Source of the DNA: Candidatus Rokuibacteriota bacterium
Lineage (GTDB): Bacteria; JAUVQV01
Reading direction: 5' to 3'
Assembly (NCBI GenBank): GCA_030609125.1
Contig: JAUWCW010000137.1
Span: 1 to 5,821, forward strand
Length of the DNA stretch: 5,821 bases
Part shown: piece by piece, positions 1 through 5,798 of the stretch
How positions within the stretch are numbered: position 1 is the first letter of the stretch
Layout: each line of letters begins with the position of its first letter
Made by a program: the position numbers and the translations under genes
The notes under the pieces: generated by a model
Database searches by the model: none
What the model was told of the DNA's origin: nothing
Seen by the model: only the letters and a program-made list of their open reading frames with translations

Positions 1-52
1 ACGGTTCTTCGGGTTCTCTTCTGAGAGGCCGCTCCGGTGGAAGGAGGGGAAA

Positions 53-649
53 ATGTCGACCAAGGAAGGGATGAGCCGCTACAGAAAGCCCCAGTACGCG
101 GTGGGGCCGCTTTTCATCAACCGCTGGTCCCCCCGCGCCATGTCGGGGGAGGAAATCGAGGAGGAGAAGCTGATGGCCCTCTTCGAGGCGGCGCGCTGGG
201 CGCCGTCGAGCTTCAACAACCAGCCCTGGCGCTTCATTTTCGCCAGGCGGGGCACGGAACACTGGGACCTCTTCTTCGATCTGCTGGTCGATCAGAACAA
301 GTCCTGGGCGAAAAACGCCGCCGTCCTCGTCGTGGTGGCCTCCAAGACCACCTTCGACCACAACGGCAAGCCCGCCAGGACACACTCGTACGATGCCGGC
401 GCGGCGTGGGAGAACCTTGCCCTGCAGGGGACGGCCATGGGCTTCGTGGTGCACGGCATGCAGGGGTTCAGCTACGGCGAGGCGAAGGATAAGCTCGGGG
501 TTCCGGATGATCACCGGGTGGAGGCGATGATCGCTGTCGGCCGTCCGGGGAAGACGGAGGAGTTGCCGCAGGAACTGCAGGACAGGGAGTTTCCCTCGCC
601 CCGCAAGAAGCTCACCGAGATCGTTTTCGAGGGAAAGTTTTCTGGTTAG
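53..649 (+). CDS. Nitroreductase-family FMN-dependent oxidoreductase
   Basis: The 198-residue product reads as a complete member of the nitroreductase fold (PF00881). These are cytoplasmic flavoproteins that use FMN and NAD(P)H to reduce nitro compounds, quinones or other electron-poor substrates. Visible family signatures are the FMN-phosphate-binding RWSPR at residues 24-28, the AARWAPSSFNNQPWRF block at 47-61, the helix YDAGAAWENLALQGTAMG at 113-130, and the closing strand with VGRPGK at 162-167. Length is normal for the short single-domain members. The ATG at 53 has AAGGAGG at 41-47 with a five-base spacer. A second in-frame ATG at 71 also has an AAGGAAGG-like site, so the N-terminus could be six residues shorter. 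Substrate cannot be read from sequence. It lies upstream of rplM but has a promoter and a weak possible terminator between, so it is probably a separate unit. The family call is secure; the physiological role is unknown. Confidence 0.93.
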   Translation: MSTKEGMSRYRKPQYAVGPLFINRWSPRAMSGEEIEEEKLMALFEAARWAPSSFNNQPWRFIFARRGTEHWDLFFDLLVDQNKSWAKNAAVLVVVASKTTFDHNGKPARTHSYDAGAAWENLALQGTAMGFVVHGMQGFSYGEAKDKLGVPDDHRVEAMIAVGRPGKTEELPQELQDREFPSPRKKLTEIVFEGKFSG

Positions 650-651
650 GG

Positions 652-679
652 CTCTCGATCGGCGGGGAGAGTTGTTTTT
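652..679 (+). terminator. Weak candidate terminator after the nitroreductase gene
   Basis: A 5-bp stem CTCTC (652-656) / GAGAG (667-671) with a ten-base loop begins two bases after the stop codon and is followed by TTGTTTTT (672-679). The stem is short and its loop large, so this is only a possible terminator. The following -35 box begins five bases later. Confidence 0.3.
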
Positions 680-683
680 GCGC

Positions 684-712
684 TTGACATTACAGGCGTT
701 TTTCTTTAACGT
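684..712 (+). promoter_or_regulatory. Sigma-70-type promoter for rplM-rpsI
   Basis: A perfect -35 hexamer TTGACA lies at 684-689. Two -10 choices exist: TAACGT at 707-712 with an ideal 17-base spacer but only three consensus matches, or TTTAAC at 705-710 with four matches and a 15-base spacer. Either would start transcription about 25-30 bases before the rplM ATG. The position just ahead of a ribosomal protein operon supports the call. The exact -10 is unresolved. Confidence 0.62.
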
Positions 713-747
713 ACCTCTCTCTGCATTCCGAGGAGCGAAAGCATAAC

Positions 748-1185
748 ATGTTGACACAGAAGACAAAAGTAACGAAGGCGAGCGACATCACTCGCAAATG
801 GTACATCGTCGACGCCGAGGGCCAGGTTCTGGGGCGCCTTGCCACCCGGGTGGCCGGGGTGCTCATGGGCAAGGGCAAGCCGCTTTTCACGAAGAACCTC
901 GACTGCGGCGACCACGTGGTGGTGATCAACGCCGAGAAGGTGCGGGTCACGGGCAACAAGATGAAACAGAAGATCTATTACCGTCACACCGGCTATGTGG
1001 GCGGGATCAAGAGCGTGACTCTCGAGAAGCAGCTGCAGGAAAAGCCGGCAAAGGTCATCACCGACGCCGTGTACGGCATGGTTCCCAAGAACAAGCTTGG
1101 CCGCAAGATGCTGACGAAGCTCAAAGTCTACCGCGGCGCCGAGCATCCCCACGCAGCCCAGCAGCCGGAACGGATGCCGGTCTGA
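748..1185 (+). CDS. rplM: 50S ribosomal protein L13
   Basis: The 145-residue protein matches universal ribosomal protein L13 (uL13), an early-assembling component of the large subunit that binds 23S rRNA; E. coli L13 is 142 residues. Family blocks are visible in order: [27 protein letters not shown] (16-42), the [16 protein letters not shown] strand region (56-71), [10 protein letters not shown] (77-86), [16 protein letters not shown] (107-122) and the C-terminal [14 protein letters not shown] (127-140). The ATG is preceded by GAGGAG at 730-735, a rather long 12 bases upstream. The stop is followed 35 bases later by rpsI, the usual cotranscribed partner, with no terminator between. L13 represses its own operon in some bacteria, but no leader structure that would show this is evident here. 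Confidence 0.98.
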   Translation: MLTQKTKVTKASDITRKWYIVDAEGQVLGRLATRVAGVLMGKGKPLFTKNLDCGDHVVVINAEKVRVTGNKMKQKIYYRHTGYVGGIKSVTLEKQLQEKPAKVITDAVYGMVPKNKLGRKMLTKLKVYRGAEHPHAAQQPERMPV

Positions 1186-1210
1186 GCGGCGTGGATGGAA
1201 TGACACTGCG

Positions 1211-1214
1211 GGAG
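1211..1214 (+). promoter_or_regulatory. Shine-Dalgarno deciding the rpsI start
   Basis: GGAG at 1211-1214 sits six bases before the ATG at 1221 and selects it over the in-frame ATG at 1200, which has no comparable site. The 1221 start also gives exactly the usual S9 length. Confidence 0.8.
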
Positions 1215-1220
1215 AAAAGG

Positions 1221-1613
1221 ATGGAGCAGACACAGTATTACGGTACGGGTAGGAGAAAGACCTCGGTGGCCAGGGTGTGGCTCAGGCCCGGTGAAGGCAA
1301 GATCATCGTGAATTCGCGTGATATCGAGACGTACCTGCCCCGCAAGACGCTGCAGACGATTGTGCGGCAGCCTTTCGACGCCACCAGCACGCTCGGCCGG
1401 TACGATGTTCACGCCACGGTCAAGGGCGGCGGACAGGCAGGACAGGCCGGAGCCATCCGGCACGGGATCTCCAGAGCCCTGCTGGTCAGCGACGCCACCC
1501 TCCGGGAAACGCTGCGCCGGGGCGGTTTTCTTACCCGGGATCCGCGTAAGAAGGAACGGAAAAAATACGGGCAGAAGGGAGCCCGCGCGAAGTTCCAGTT
1601 CAGCAAGCGTTAG
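1221..1613 (+). CDS. rpsI: 30S ribosomal protein S9
   Basis: The 130-residue product is ribosomal protein S9 (uS9) of the small-subunit head, the same length as E. coli S9. Signatures are the N-terminal [16 protein letters not shown] (6-21), the central [19 protein letters not shown] (69-87) and the basic tail [29 protein letters not shown] (102-130). The terminal Lys-Arg pair is the part known to reach toward the P-site tRNA. An in-frame ATG at 1200 would add seven residues (MTLREKR) that are not typical of the family. It is the second gene of an rplM-rpsI operon, 35 bases after rplM, and ends 22 bases before a strong terminator hairpin. Confidence 0.98.
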   Translation: MEQTQYYGTGRRKTSVARVWLRPGEGKIIVNSRDIETYLPRKTLQTIVRQPFDATSTLGRYDVHATVKGGGQAGQAGAIRHGISRALLVSDATLRETLRRGGFLTRDPRKKERKKYGQKGARAKFQFSKR

Positions 1614-1635
1614 ACAGGTCCGGAAACGGAATTTG

Positions 1636-1665
1636 GGGGGAAGGTCGCCGGACCTTCCCCCTTTT
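1636..1665 (+). terminator. Rho-independent terminator of rplM-rpsI
   Basis: A perfect 11-bp stem, GGGGGAAGGTC (1636-1646) with GACCTTCCCCC (1651-1661), encloses a GCCG tetraloop and is followed directly by TTTTCTATT. This is a classic intrinsic terminator. It should separate most ribosomal-protein transcription from argC. Confidence 0.92.
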
Positions 1666-1670
1666 CTATT

Positions 1671-1690
1671 GTGCGCCCGGCAGGGCGCAC
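1671..1690 (+). other. Perfect GC-rich hairpin in the argC leader
   Basis: GTGCGCCC (1671-1678) pairs perfectly with GGGCGCAC (1683-1690) around a GGCA loop. No T run follows, so it is not an ordinary terminator. It ends five bases before the argC Shine-Dalgarno GGGAG (1696-1700), so a formed hairpin could influence ribosome access or mRNA stability. It could equally be the palindromic site of a DNA-binding protein. Function is unknown. Confidence 0.5.
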
Positions 1691-1708
1691 TCACTGGGAG
1701 AATGACGG

Positions 1709-2749
1709 ATGAAGAAAGTCGGTATCATCGGAGCCAGCGGATACACGGGTGGGGAACTGCTGCGCCTTCTTTCGGGGCACCCCGGTATCGAGGTTGCCTG
1801 GGCGACATCAAGGACGTATGCCGGAAGGGGAGCCTCGGAAGCCTTTCCCTACCTTGACGGCTTCACGGACGTGGTCTTCGAGGAGCCGAGCCTGGAAACC
1901 GTTCCGGCGGGAGTGGAGGCGGTCCTGGTCGCCCTCCCTCATACGGAGGCCATGGGTGCGGTCCCCGCTCTGCTGGAGAAGGGGATCAAGGTTGTGGACC
2001 TGTCGGCGGATTTCCGCCTCGACGACGCCGGTGTCTATGCCGAGTGGTACGGAAGCGGGCACACGGCGCCGGAGCTTCTTACGGAGGGGACTTACGGTCT
2101 TACCGAGTGGCACCGCGAGGGGATCGCTTCCAGCCGTCTGGTTGCCAACCCGGGCTGCTACCCCACGGCGGCTCTCCTGGCGCTTCTGCCCCTGGTGAAG
2201 AGGGGTCTTGTCGAGGAGGGGCAGATCGTCATCGACGCCAAGTCCGGTGTCTCCGGGGCGGGGAGGAAGCAGAAGCGGAACACCCTCTACACCGAGGCGA
2301 ACGAGGGGCTCACCCCCTACCTGGCCGGGCGTCACCGCCACATCCCCGAGATCCGGCAGGAGCTGGGCAAGGCGGCGGGCAGGGAAGTGGGGCTCACTTT
2401 TACCCCCCACCTGGTGCCCCTCGCCAGGGGCCTGCTCGAAACCGTTTACGTCGGGCTCAGGGCCGGGGCGGGTCTGGCGGAGGTGGAGGAGGCGTATCGG
2501 GGGGACTACGGCGACGAGCAGTTCGTGAGGGTCGCGCGCGCGGGATCTCTTCCTTCCGTGCAGGATGTGGCGGGGAGCAATCTCTGCCGCATCGGTTTCA
2601 CCGACGATCCCCAGGGGGGAAGGGTGATCGTCGTGTCGGTCATCGATAACCTGATAAAAGGGGCCTCGGGCCAGGCGCTGCAGAACCTCAATCTCATGCT
2701 CGGCTTTCCGGAGGCGACGGGGCTGGAGGCCCCGGGCCTTTTCCCCTGA
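1709..2749 (+). CDS. argC: N-acetyl-gamma-glutamyl-phosphate reductase
   Basis: ArgC catalyses the NADPH-dependent reduction of N-acetylglutamyl 5-phosphate to the semialdehyde, the third step from glutamate toward ornithine and arginine, in the cytoplasm. The 346-residue length is normal for the family. The N-terminus carries the dinucleotide-binding GASGYTGGELLRLL (8-21, glycines 8, 11 and 14). The catalytic cysteine is Cys150 in VANPGCYPTAALL. The conserved GRHRHIPEI segment (207-215) supplies the active-site histidine region, and SGVSGAGRKQ and TPHLVPLARG are also family blocks. The C-terminus has the usual VVVSVIDNLIKGASGQALQNLNLMLG. The ATG has GGGAG eight bases upstream. argJ follows after 13 bases, so the two are almost certainly one operon. 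A strong terminator lies upstream, yet I see no clear promoter for argC itself, so expression may use read-through or an unrecognised promoter. Confidence 0.97.
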   Translation: MKKVGIIGASGYTGGELLRLLSGHPGIEVAWATSRTYAGRGASEAFPYLDGFTDVVFEEPSLETVPAGVEAVLVALPHTEAMGAVPALLEKGIKVVDLSADFRLDDAGVYAEWYGSGHTAPELLTEGTYGLTEWHREGIASSRLVANPGCYPTAALLALLPLVKRGLVEEGQIVIDAKSGVSGAGRKQKRNTLYTEANEGLTPYLAGRHRHIPEIRQELGKAAGREVGLTFTPHLVPLARGLLETVYVGLRAGAGLAEVEEAYRGDYGDEQFVRVARAGSLPSVQDVAGSNLCRIGFTDDPQGGRVIVVSVIDNLIKGASGQALQNLNLMLGFPEATGLEAPGLFP

Positions 2750-2762
2750 GGGTGCCGGCGAG

Positions 2763-3983
2763 ATGGCACAATCCTGGAAGAAGATCCGCGGCGGCGTGAC
2801 CGCCCCCGGAGGGTACCTCGCCGCCGGCGTCTCCTGCGGCATCAAGGCGAAGGGAGGCAAGGACCTGGCGCTGCTCTTTTCCGAGACGCCCGCCGCCTGG
2901 GCCGCGACCCTCACGACAAACCGTGCTCCCGCCGCGCCGGTGCTGCTGACGAAAGACCTGCTGCGCCGGCGCCGTCCTCTCCAGGCGGTCCTTGTCAACA
3001 GCGGCAACGCCAACGCGGCGACGGGCGAGGAGGGACTCCGGGCGGCGAAGGCGCTCACTGCCGAAACCGCCCGCCGGCTCGGCCTGCCGGTCCGGGCGGC
3101 CGTCATGGCTTCCACGGGCATCATCGGCGAGCAGCTTCCCCTGAAGAAGATCGTGAGCGCCCTGCCGTCCCTGGTGAAAAGCCTCGGCAGGGGCGGGGGC
3201 AGGGACGCCGCGGAGGGGATCATGACCACGGACTCCTTTGCGAAAGAGGAGGCCCTGGAGCTGAACTTCGGCCGCGGGGAAAAGGGTCGGATAGGCGGCA
3301 TGTCCAAGGGGGCGGGGATGATTCATCCCGACATGGCGACCCTGCTCGCCTTTCTCAGTACCGACGTCTCCCTCCCGGCGGGGCTGCTGAGGGCCTGCCT
3401 GCGGGAGGCGGTGGAGGTCACATTCAACAGGATCAGCATCGACGGGGACCGCAGCACGAACGACACGGTTCTCATCATGGCCAATGGCGCCGGCGGGACC
3501 GGGATCGAGCCGGGCGGCCCGAAGGAGAAGATCTTTCGCGAGGGCCTGCGCGAAGTCTGCGGGAGGCTGGCGGAGAAGATCGTTCTCGACGGGGAGGGTG
3601 CGACCAAGCTGGTAGAGGTTCTGGTCACGGGAGCGAGGAGCAGGGCCGATGCGGAGAGAGCGGCCCGGGCGGTGGCCAATTCCAGCCTCGTCAAGACCGC
3701 CTGGTTCGGGCAGGACCTGAACTGGGGAAGGATAGTCGCCGCCCTCGGATACTCGGGCGCCGCCATCGACGTGGGGCGCACGTCGATCCTCGTGAACGGC
3801 CGCGCGGCGGTGAGGGAGGGAACGGCCGTCCCGGCGGGGGAGCTTGCCCGGGCACAGAGACAGATGCGCCGCAAGAGGCTTTTTCTGACGATAGACCTCG
3901 GAGTCGGCAAGGCGAGTGACAGGGTCCTCACCTGCGACCTGTCGGTGGAGTATGTCCGGGAGAACGCCCTCTACTCAACGTGA
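2763..3983 (+). CDS. argJ: Glutamate N-acetyltransferase (ornithine acetyltransferase)
   Basis: ArgJ moves the acetyl group from N2-acetylornithine to glutamate, recycling acetylglutamate and releasing ornithine. Some members also make acetylglutamate from acetyl-CoA, which cannot be decided here. The 406-residue length is typical. The precursor cleaves itself before a threonine that becomes the N-terminal nucleophile of the beta chain: Thr193 in KGAGMIHPDMATLLAFL is that residue. The oxyanion-hole pair Thr118-Gly119 in STGIIGEQLP is present. So are DGDRSTNDT (227-235), the FGQDLNWGRI block (315-324), and a C-terminal ENALYST like the family's conserved tail. The ATG is 13 bases after the argC stop; the Shine-Dalgarno is weak (GAGGGT, partly inside the argC stop region), suggesting translational coupling. 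All key residues are intact, so this is a functional-looking gene. Confidence 0.97.
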   Translation: MAQSWKKIRGGVTAPGGYLAAGVSCGIKAKGGKDLALLFSETPAAWAATLTTNRAPAAPVLLTKDLLRRRRPLQAVLVNSGNANAATGEEGLRAAKALTAETARRLGLPVRAAVMASTGIIGEQLPLKKIVSALPSLVKSLGRGGGRDAAEGIMTTDSFAKEEALELNFGRGEKGRIGGMSKGAGMIHPDMATLLAFLSTDVSLPAGLLRACLREAVEVTFNRISIDGDRSTNDTVLIMANGAGGTGIEPGGPKEKIFREGLREVCGRLAEKIVLDGEGATKLVEVLVTGARSRADAERAARAVANSSLVKTAWFGQDLNWGRIVAALGYSGAAIDVGRTSILVNGRAAVREGTAVPAGELARAQRQMRRKRLFLTIDLGVGKASDRVLTCDLSVEYVRENALYST

Positions 3984-4016
3984 CCCGGGTACGCTCGTCT
4001 TTCCCGCGGCGTTCGT

Positions 4017-4289
4017 TTAAGGTCCGTTAAGTTCGGGGACCTCCACAACAAGCAGGAAGAGCCCCAGTTGACGGATGGCCTCTATGAACCGGTCGTACTC
4101 CACGGGCTTGGTGATGTAGCTGCTGCAGCCGATTTCGTGGCAGCGCGCTATCTCGCAATCCAGGACTTCCCGGCCGTCGGCGAACGTGATCATCTGGTTG
4201 TTTATCCCTGCGCGCTTCAGGTTTTTCTCGATTAGCGCCGCATGCCCCGGATCATCCTCCGCGACGACGATGACTACCTCCTGGTTCAT
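4017..4289 (-). pseudogene. Single-domain response regulator lacking the middle of its receiver domain
   Basis: The 90-residue reading frame begins and ends like small CheY/Rcp1-type receiver proteins that partner with hybrid-free histidine kinases. It has strand 1 and the acidic pocket VVIVVAEDDPGHAALIEKNLKRAG (5-28, Glu11-Asp12-Asp13), then ITFADGREVLD (34-44). At the other end it has EIARCHEIGCSSYITKPVEYDRFIEAIRQLGLF (46-78) with the conserved Lys61-Pro62. Between residues 44 and 46 the sequence jumps directly from the first part to the last. The third strand with the phosphoacceptor aspartate, the fourth strand with its Ser/Thr, and the helices between are absent. Relatives are usually about 140-150 residues, so roughly 50-60 are missing. 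The deletion is in frame, and a strong AAGGAGGA site lies five bases before the ATG, so a protein could still be made, but it cannot receive phosphate in the normal way. It follows the broken kinase by 22 bases as the downstream gene of one operon. A very divergent functional protein is possible but less likely. Confidence 0.82.
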
Positions 4290-4293
4290 TCCG

Positions 4294-4301
4294 TCCTCCT
4301 T
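4294..4301 (-). promoter_or_regulatory. Strong Shine-Dalgarno of the truncated response regulator
   Basis: On the minus strand AAGGAGGA ends four bases before the ATG at 4289. It is one of the best ribosome-binding sites in the window although the protein it serves is internally deleted. This suggests the damage is recent, or that the short product is still made. Confidence 0.75.
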
Positions 4302-4311
4302 GTTCAGGGCC

Positions 4312-5345
4312 TTATCGCTGTCCCGGTGAGGGGAGAGTGACGGTGAAGAGGCACCCCGCGGCGGGAGGTGACTGCACTGAGATCGCTCCGTCCTGCCGGT
4401 CCAGAATCTTGCGCACGGTTGTCAACCCGAGTCCGTCACCGGCCCCGGCCCTCGGGTCGAGACGGTGAAAGATTTGAAAAATTCTGTCGAAATAGTCCGG
4501 ATCGATCCCGATACCGTTGTCCTCGACACAGTATATCGCCCTGCCGTCTTCCTCTCTTCCTGAAACACGGATAACTCCCGGGCGCGAGGGATCGAGATAC
4601 TTCAAGGCGTGTCGAGAAGGTTCGAGAAGACCTGGTTGACCTGCACCTCGTCTCCGAGGCAGGGGGGGAGGGGGCCGATCTCGATTGAGGCGTCGCTCTT
4701 CTGCAACTGGTACGTGAAGACGCCGGTTATCTCCGAGAGGAGAAGATTCATGTCGAGAGGCTTGATTTCCAGGGCTGCGCGCCCAAGGCGGGAGAGGCGC
4801 AGGAGCCCCTTGATCAGCCTGTCCATCCTGGAGGCGCCCCGGAGAATGAAACTGAGCGCTTCGGGAACCTGTTCGGAGAGGATGGGATGAAGCCTCTCGG
4901 CAAGGTGGGGCGGAATTTCGGGACTCTCGCTGAGCGTCGCCGCTTCCTCGGCAAGATGTTCGAGCTCCCTGCTGAAACCGTGGATATTGACAAGGGGGGA
5001 GCGCAGATCGTGTGAAGTAACGTTGATGACCTGCTCCAGTTCCTCGTTTTTCTCTTTGAGGGCCTTGTTGAGCTGATCGTGTGACTCCTGGACGGCCCGC
5101 CGCGCCTTGATTAGGTCCGCCGTCAGGCTGAGGCTCTTGAAAGCCTCGGTGCGCTTCTCCTCGACGTGACCCTCGAAGCCGGAAAAGGGAAGGCCGTACC
5201 GTTCGATGACGAAAAAGGACACGGAGAAGGCGGCAAAGAGAAGGCCGAAGCCGATAAACATTCTCGATCTGAGACTGGTCAGGGAGCGTCCTGGCTGTGT
5301 CGGTTCCGGATGATGTGCCCTTTCCTCAGCAGCCGGCGGTCCCAT
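4312..5345 (-). pseudogene. Membrane histidine kinase, frameshifted at the N box
   Basis: Two consecutive minus-strand frames form one sensor histidine kinase. The first (5345-4602) has a membrane helix MFIGFGLLFAAFSVSFFVI (29-47), a charged signalling helix or coiled coil (about 78-108), the HisKA H box VTSHDLRSPLVNIHGF with phospho-accepting His112, the second dimerisation helix RMDRLIKGLLRLSRLG (173-188), and the start of the ATPase domain ending VNQVFSNLLD, then TP and a TGA stop. The second frame (4605-4312) resumes with LKYLDPSRPGVIRVSG, the G1 box DNGIGID, the F box FQIFHRLDP and the G2 box GDGLGLTTVRKI. Adding one A at 4610/4611 restores NLLDNALKYLDP, so a single-base loss breaks the gene exactly before the Mg-binding Asn of the N box. 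The repaired protein would be about 344 residues. The ATG at 5345 has AGGA seven bases upstream. Only one membrane helix is present and no sensor domain is seen. A sequencing error could explain the frameshift alone. Confidence 0.88.
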
Positions 5346-5645
5346 GCTCCAATCCTATTGAACTGGAACCGAGAACACAAGAACGCGGCGTGGAAGAAGG
5401 TTGATGATGGAGCGGTGTCACGGGACGTAAAAGGAGACGGGTCGCATGTGATATGCTGCGGATAATCTAATGAAGACAAGGACTTACATAGAGAGTTGAC
5501 GGGGGGGGGCGGCTCCCGGATTACCTTGCGGGCCCCAGGCGTGATATGAGAAGCGAGGCAGGCGGCGATCGACATCCATCATCGGCCGGAGAGCATCGGC
5601 GGGAAGACGGCAGAGCCCCTCATCGCGGGGGGGCGGAGGCGCAGG
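5346..5645. other. Gene-free stretch between kinase remnant and HTH fragment
   Basis: No reading frame in these 300 bases resembles a known protein family on either strand, and I find no convincing promoter for the kinase. A run of nine G lies at 5501-5509 directly after TTGACG (5496-5501). That could be a -35 box on the plus strand, but no good -10 follows at the right distance. From 5550 onward the stretch is open in the same frame as the Fis-type HTH at 5646-5765, after a TGA at 5547-5549. That part could encode a degenerate linker of a former NtrC-like protein (for example IDIHHRPESIGG at 5568-5603). Confidence 0.6.
5635..5639 (+). promoter_or_regulatory. Shine-Dalgarno for a GTG start of the HTH mini-ORF
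   Basis: GGAGG at 5635-5639 lies six bases before an in-frame GTG at 5646. It is 12 bases before the alternative ATG at 5652, so the GTG is the better start if this fragment is translated on its own. Confidence 0.5.
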
Positions 5646-5765
5646 GTGAGCATGGAAGCGGTCAGAGCCGCCCTGGAAAGAACGGGTGGCAACATGTCGG
5701 CGGCCGCCAGGATGCTGGGGATTTCACGAGCTGCCCTCTACCGGATTGTCGGCAGGAACTCCTGA
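5646..5765 (+). CDS. Fis-type helix-turn-helix mini-protein or NtrC-family C-terminal remnant
   Basis: From the GTG at 5646 the frame encodes 39 residues that are almost entirely a Fis-type DNA-binding domain (HTH_8, PF02954): EAVRAALERTGGNMSAAARMLGISRAALYR. The TGGN turn, the SAAARMLGIS helix-turn and the RAALYR recognition helix match the C-terminal domain of NtrC/AtoC-type sigma-54 activators very closely. The receiver and AAA+ domains that normally precede it are absent. Upstream the frame is open only to 5550, ending at a TGA, and that extension looks at most like a decayed linker. Its neighbours are a broken kinase and a broken receiver, which favours a remnant of a lost response regulator. 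Against this, GGAGG six bases before the GTG would allow a free-standing HTH peptide to be made. The domain call is firm; whether the gene is alive is open. Confidence 0.6.
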   Translation: MSMEAVRAALERTGGNMSAAARMLGISRAALYRIVGRNS

Positions 5766-5798
5766 TTCCGTAGAAACGACATCGCTTTTTTTCTTGAA

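Noticed and set aside
1808-3307. Long minus-strand open frame of 499 residues across argC and argJ
   Set aside because: It is an antisense shadow produced by high GC bias. Its translation has no domain features, while argC and argJ on the plus strand are unmistakable.
3962-4014. GAACGCC / GGCGTTC inverted repeat between argJ and the response regulator as a bidirectional terminator
   Set aside because: The arms are 7 bp with a 39-base loop and no proper T run on either side, so it is not convincing.
4312-4605. A separate small ATPase-only protein beginning at TTG 4605
   Set aside because: It has no Shine-Dalgarno, begins in the middle of the N box, and completes the upstream kinase perfectly when one base is restored.
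4600-4620. Programmed ribosomal frameshifting joining the two kinase halves
   Set aside because: A -1 shift would be needed, but no slippery heptamer lies near 4610 and I see no obvious downstream stimulatory structure. A slip there would also give His instead of the essential N-box Asn.
5440-5510. Minus-strand promoter for the kinase
   Set aside because: The best pair, TTGTCT with CATATC, has a poor -10 match, and no other pair stands out.
5279-5575. 98-residue minus-strand frame upstream of the kinase
   Set aside because: It overlaps the kinase N-terminus in another frame, has no recognisable family features and looks like a chance open frame.
5546-5773. 75-residue plus-strand frame starting at ATG 5546
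   Set aside because: It is a low-complexity G/R/H-rich translation in a different frame from the clear Fis-type HTH at 5646-5765.
5753-5792. Terminator after the HTH mini-ORF (T7 run at 5786-5792)
   Set aside because: The only upstream stem is a 4-bp CAGG/CCTG far from the T run, too weak to call.
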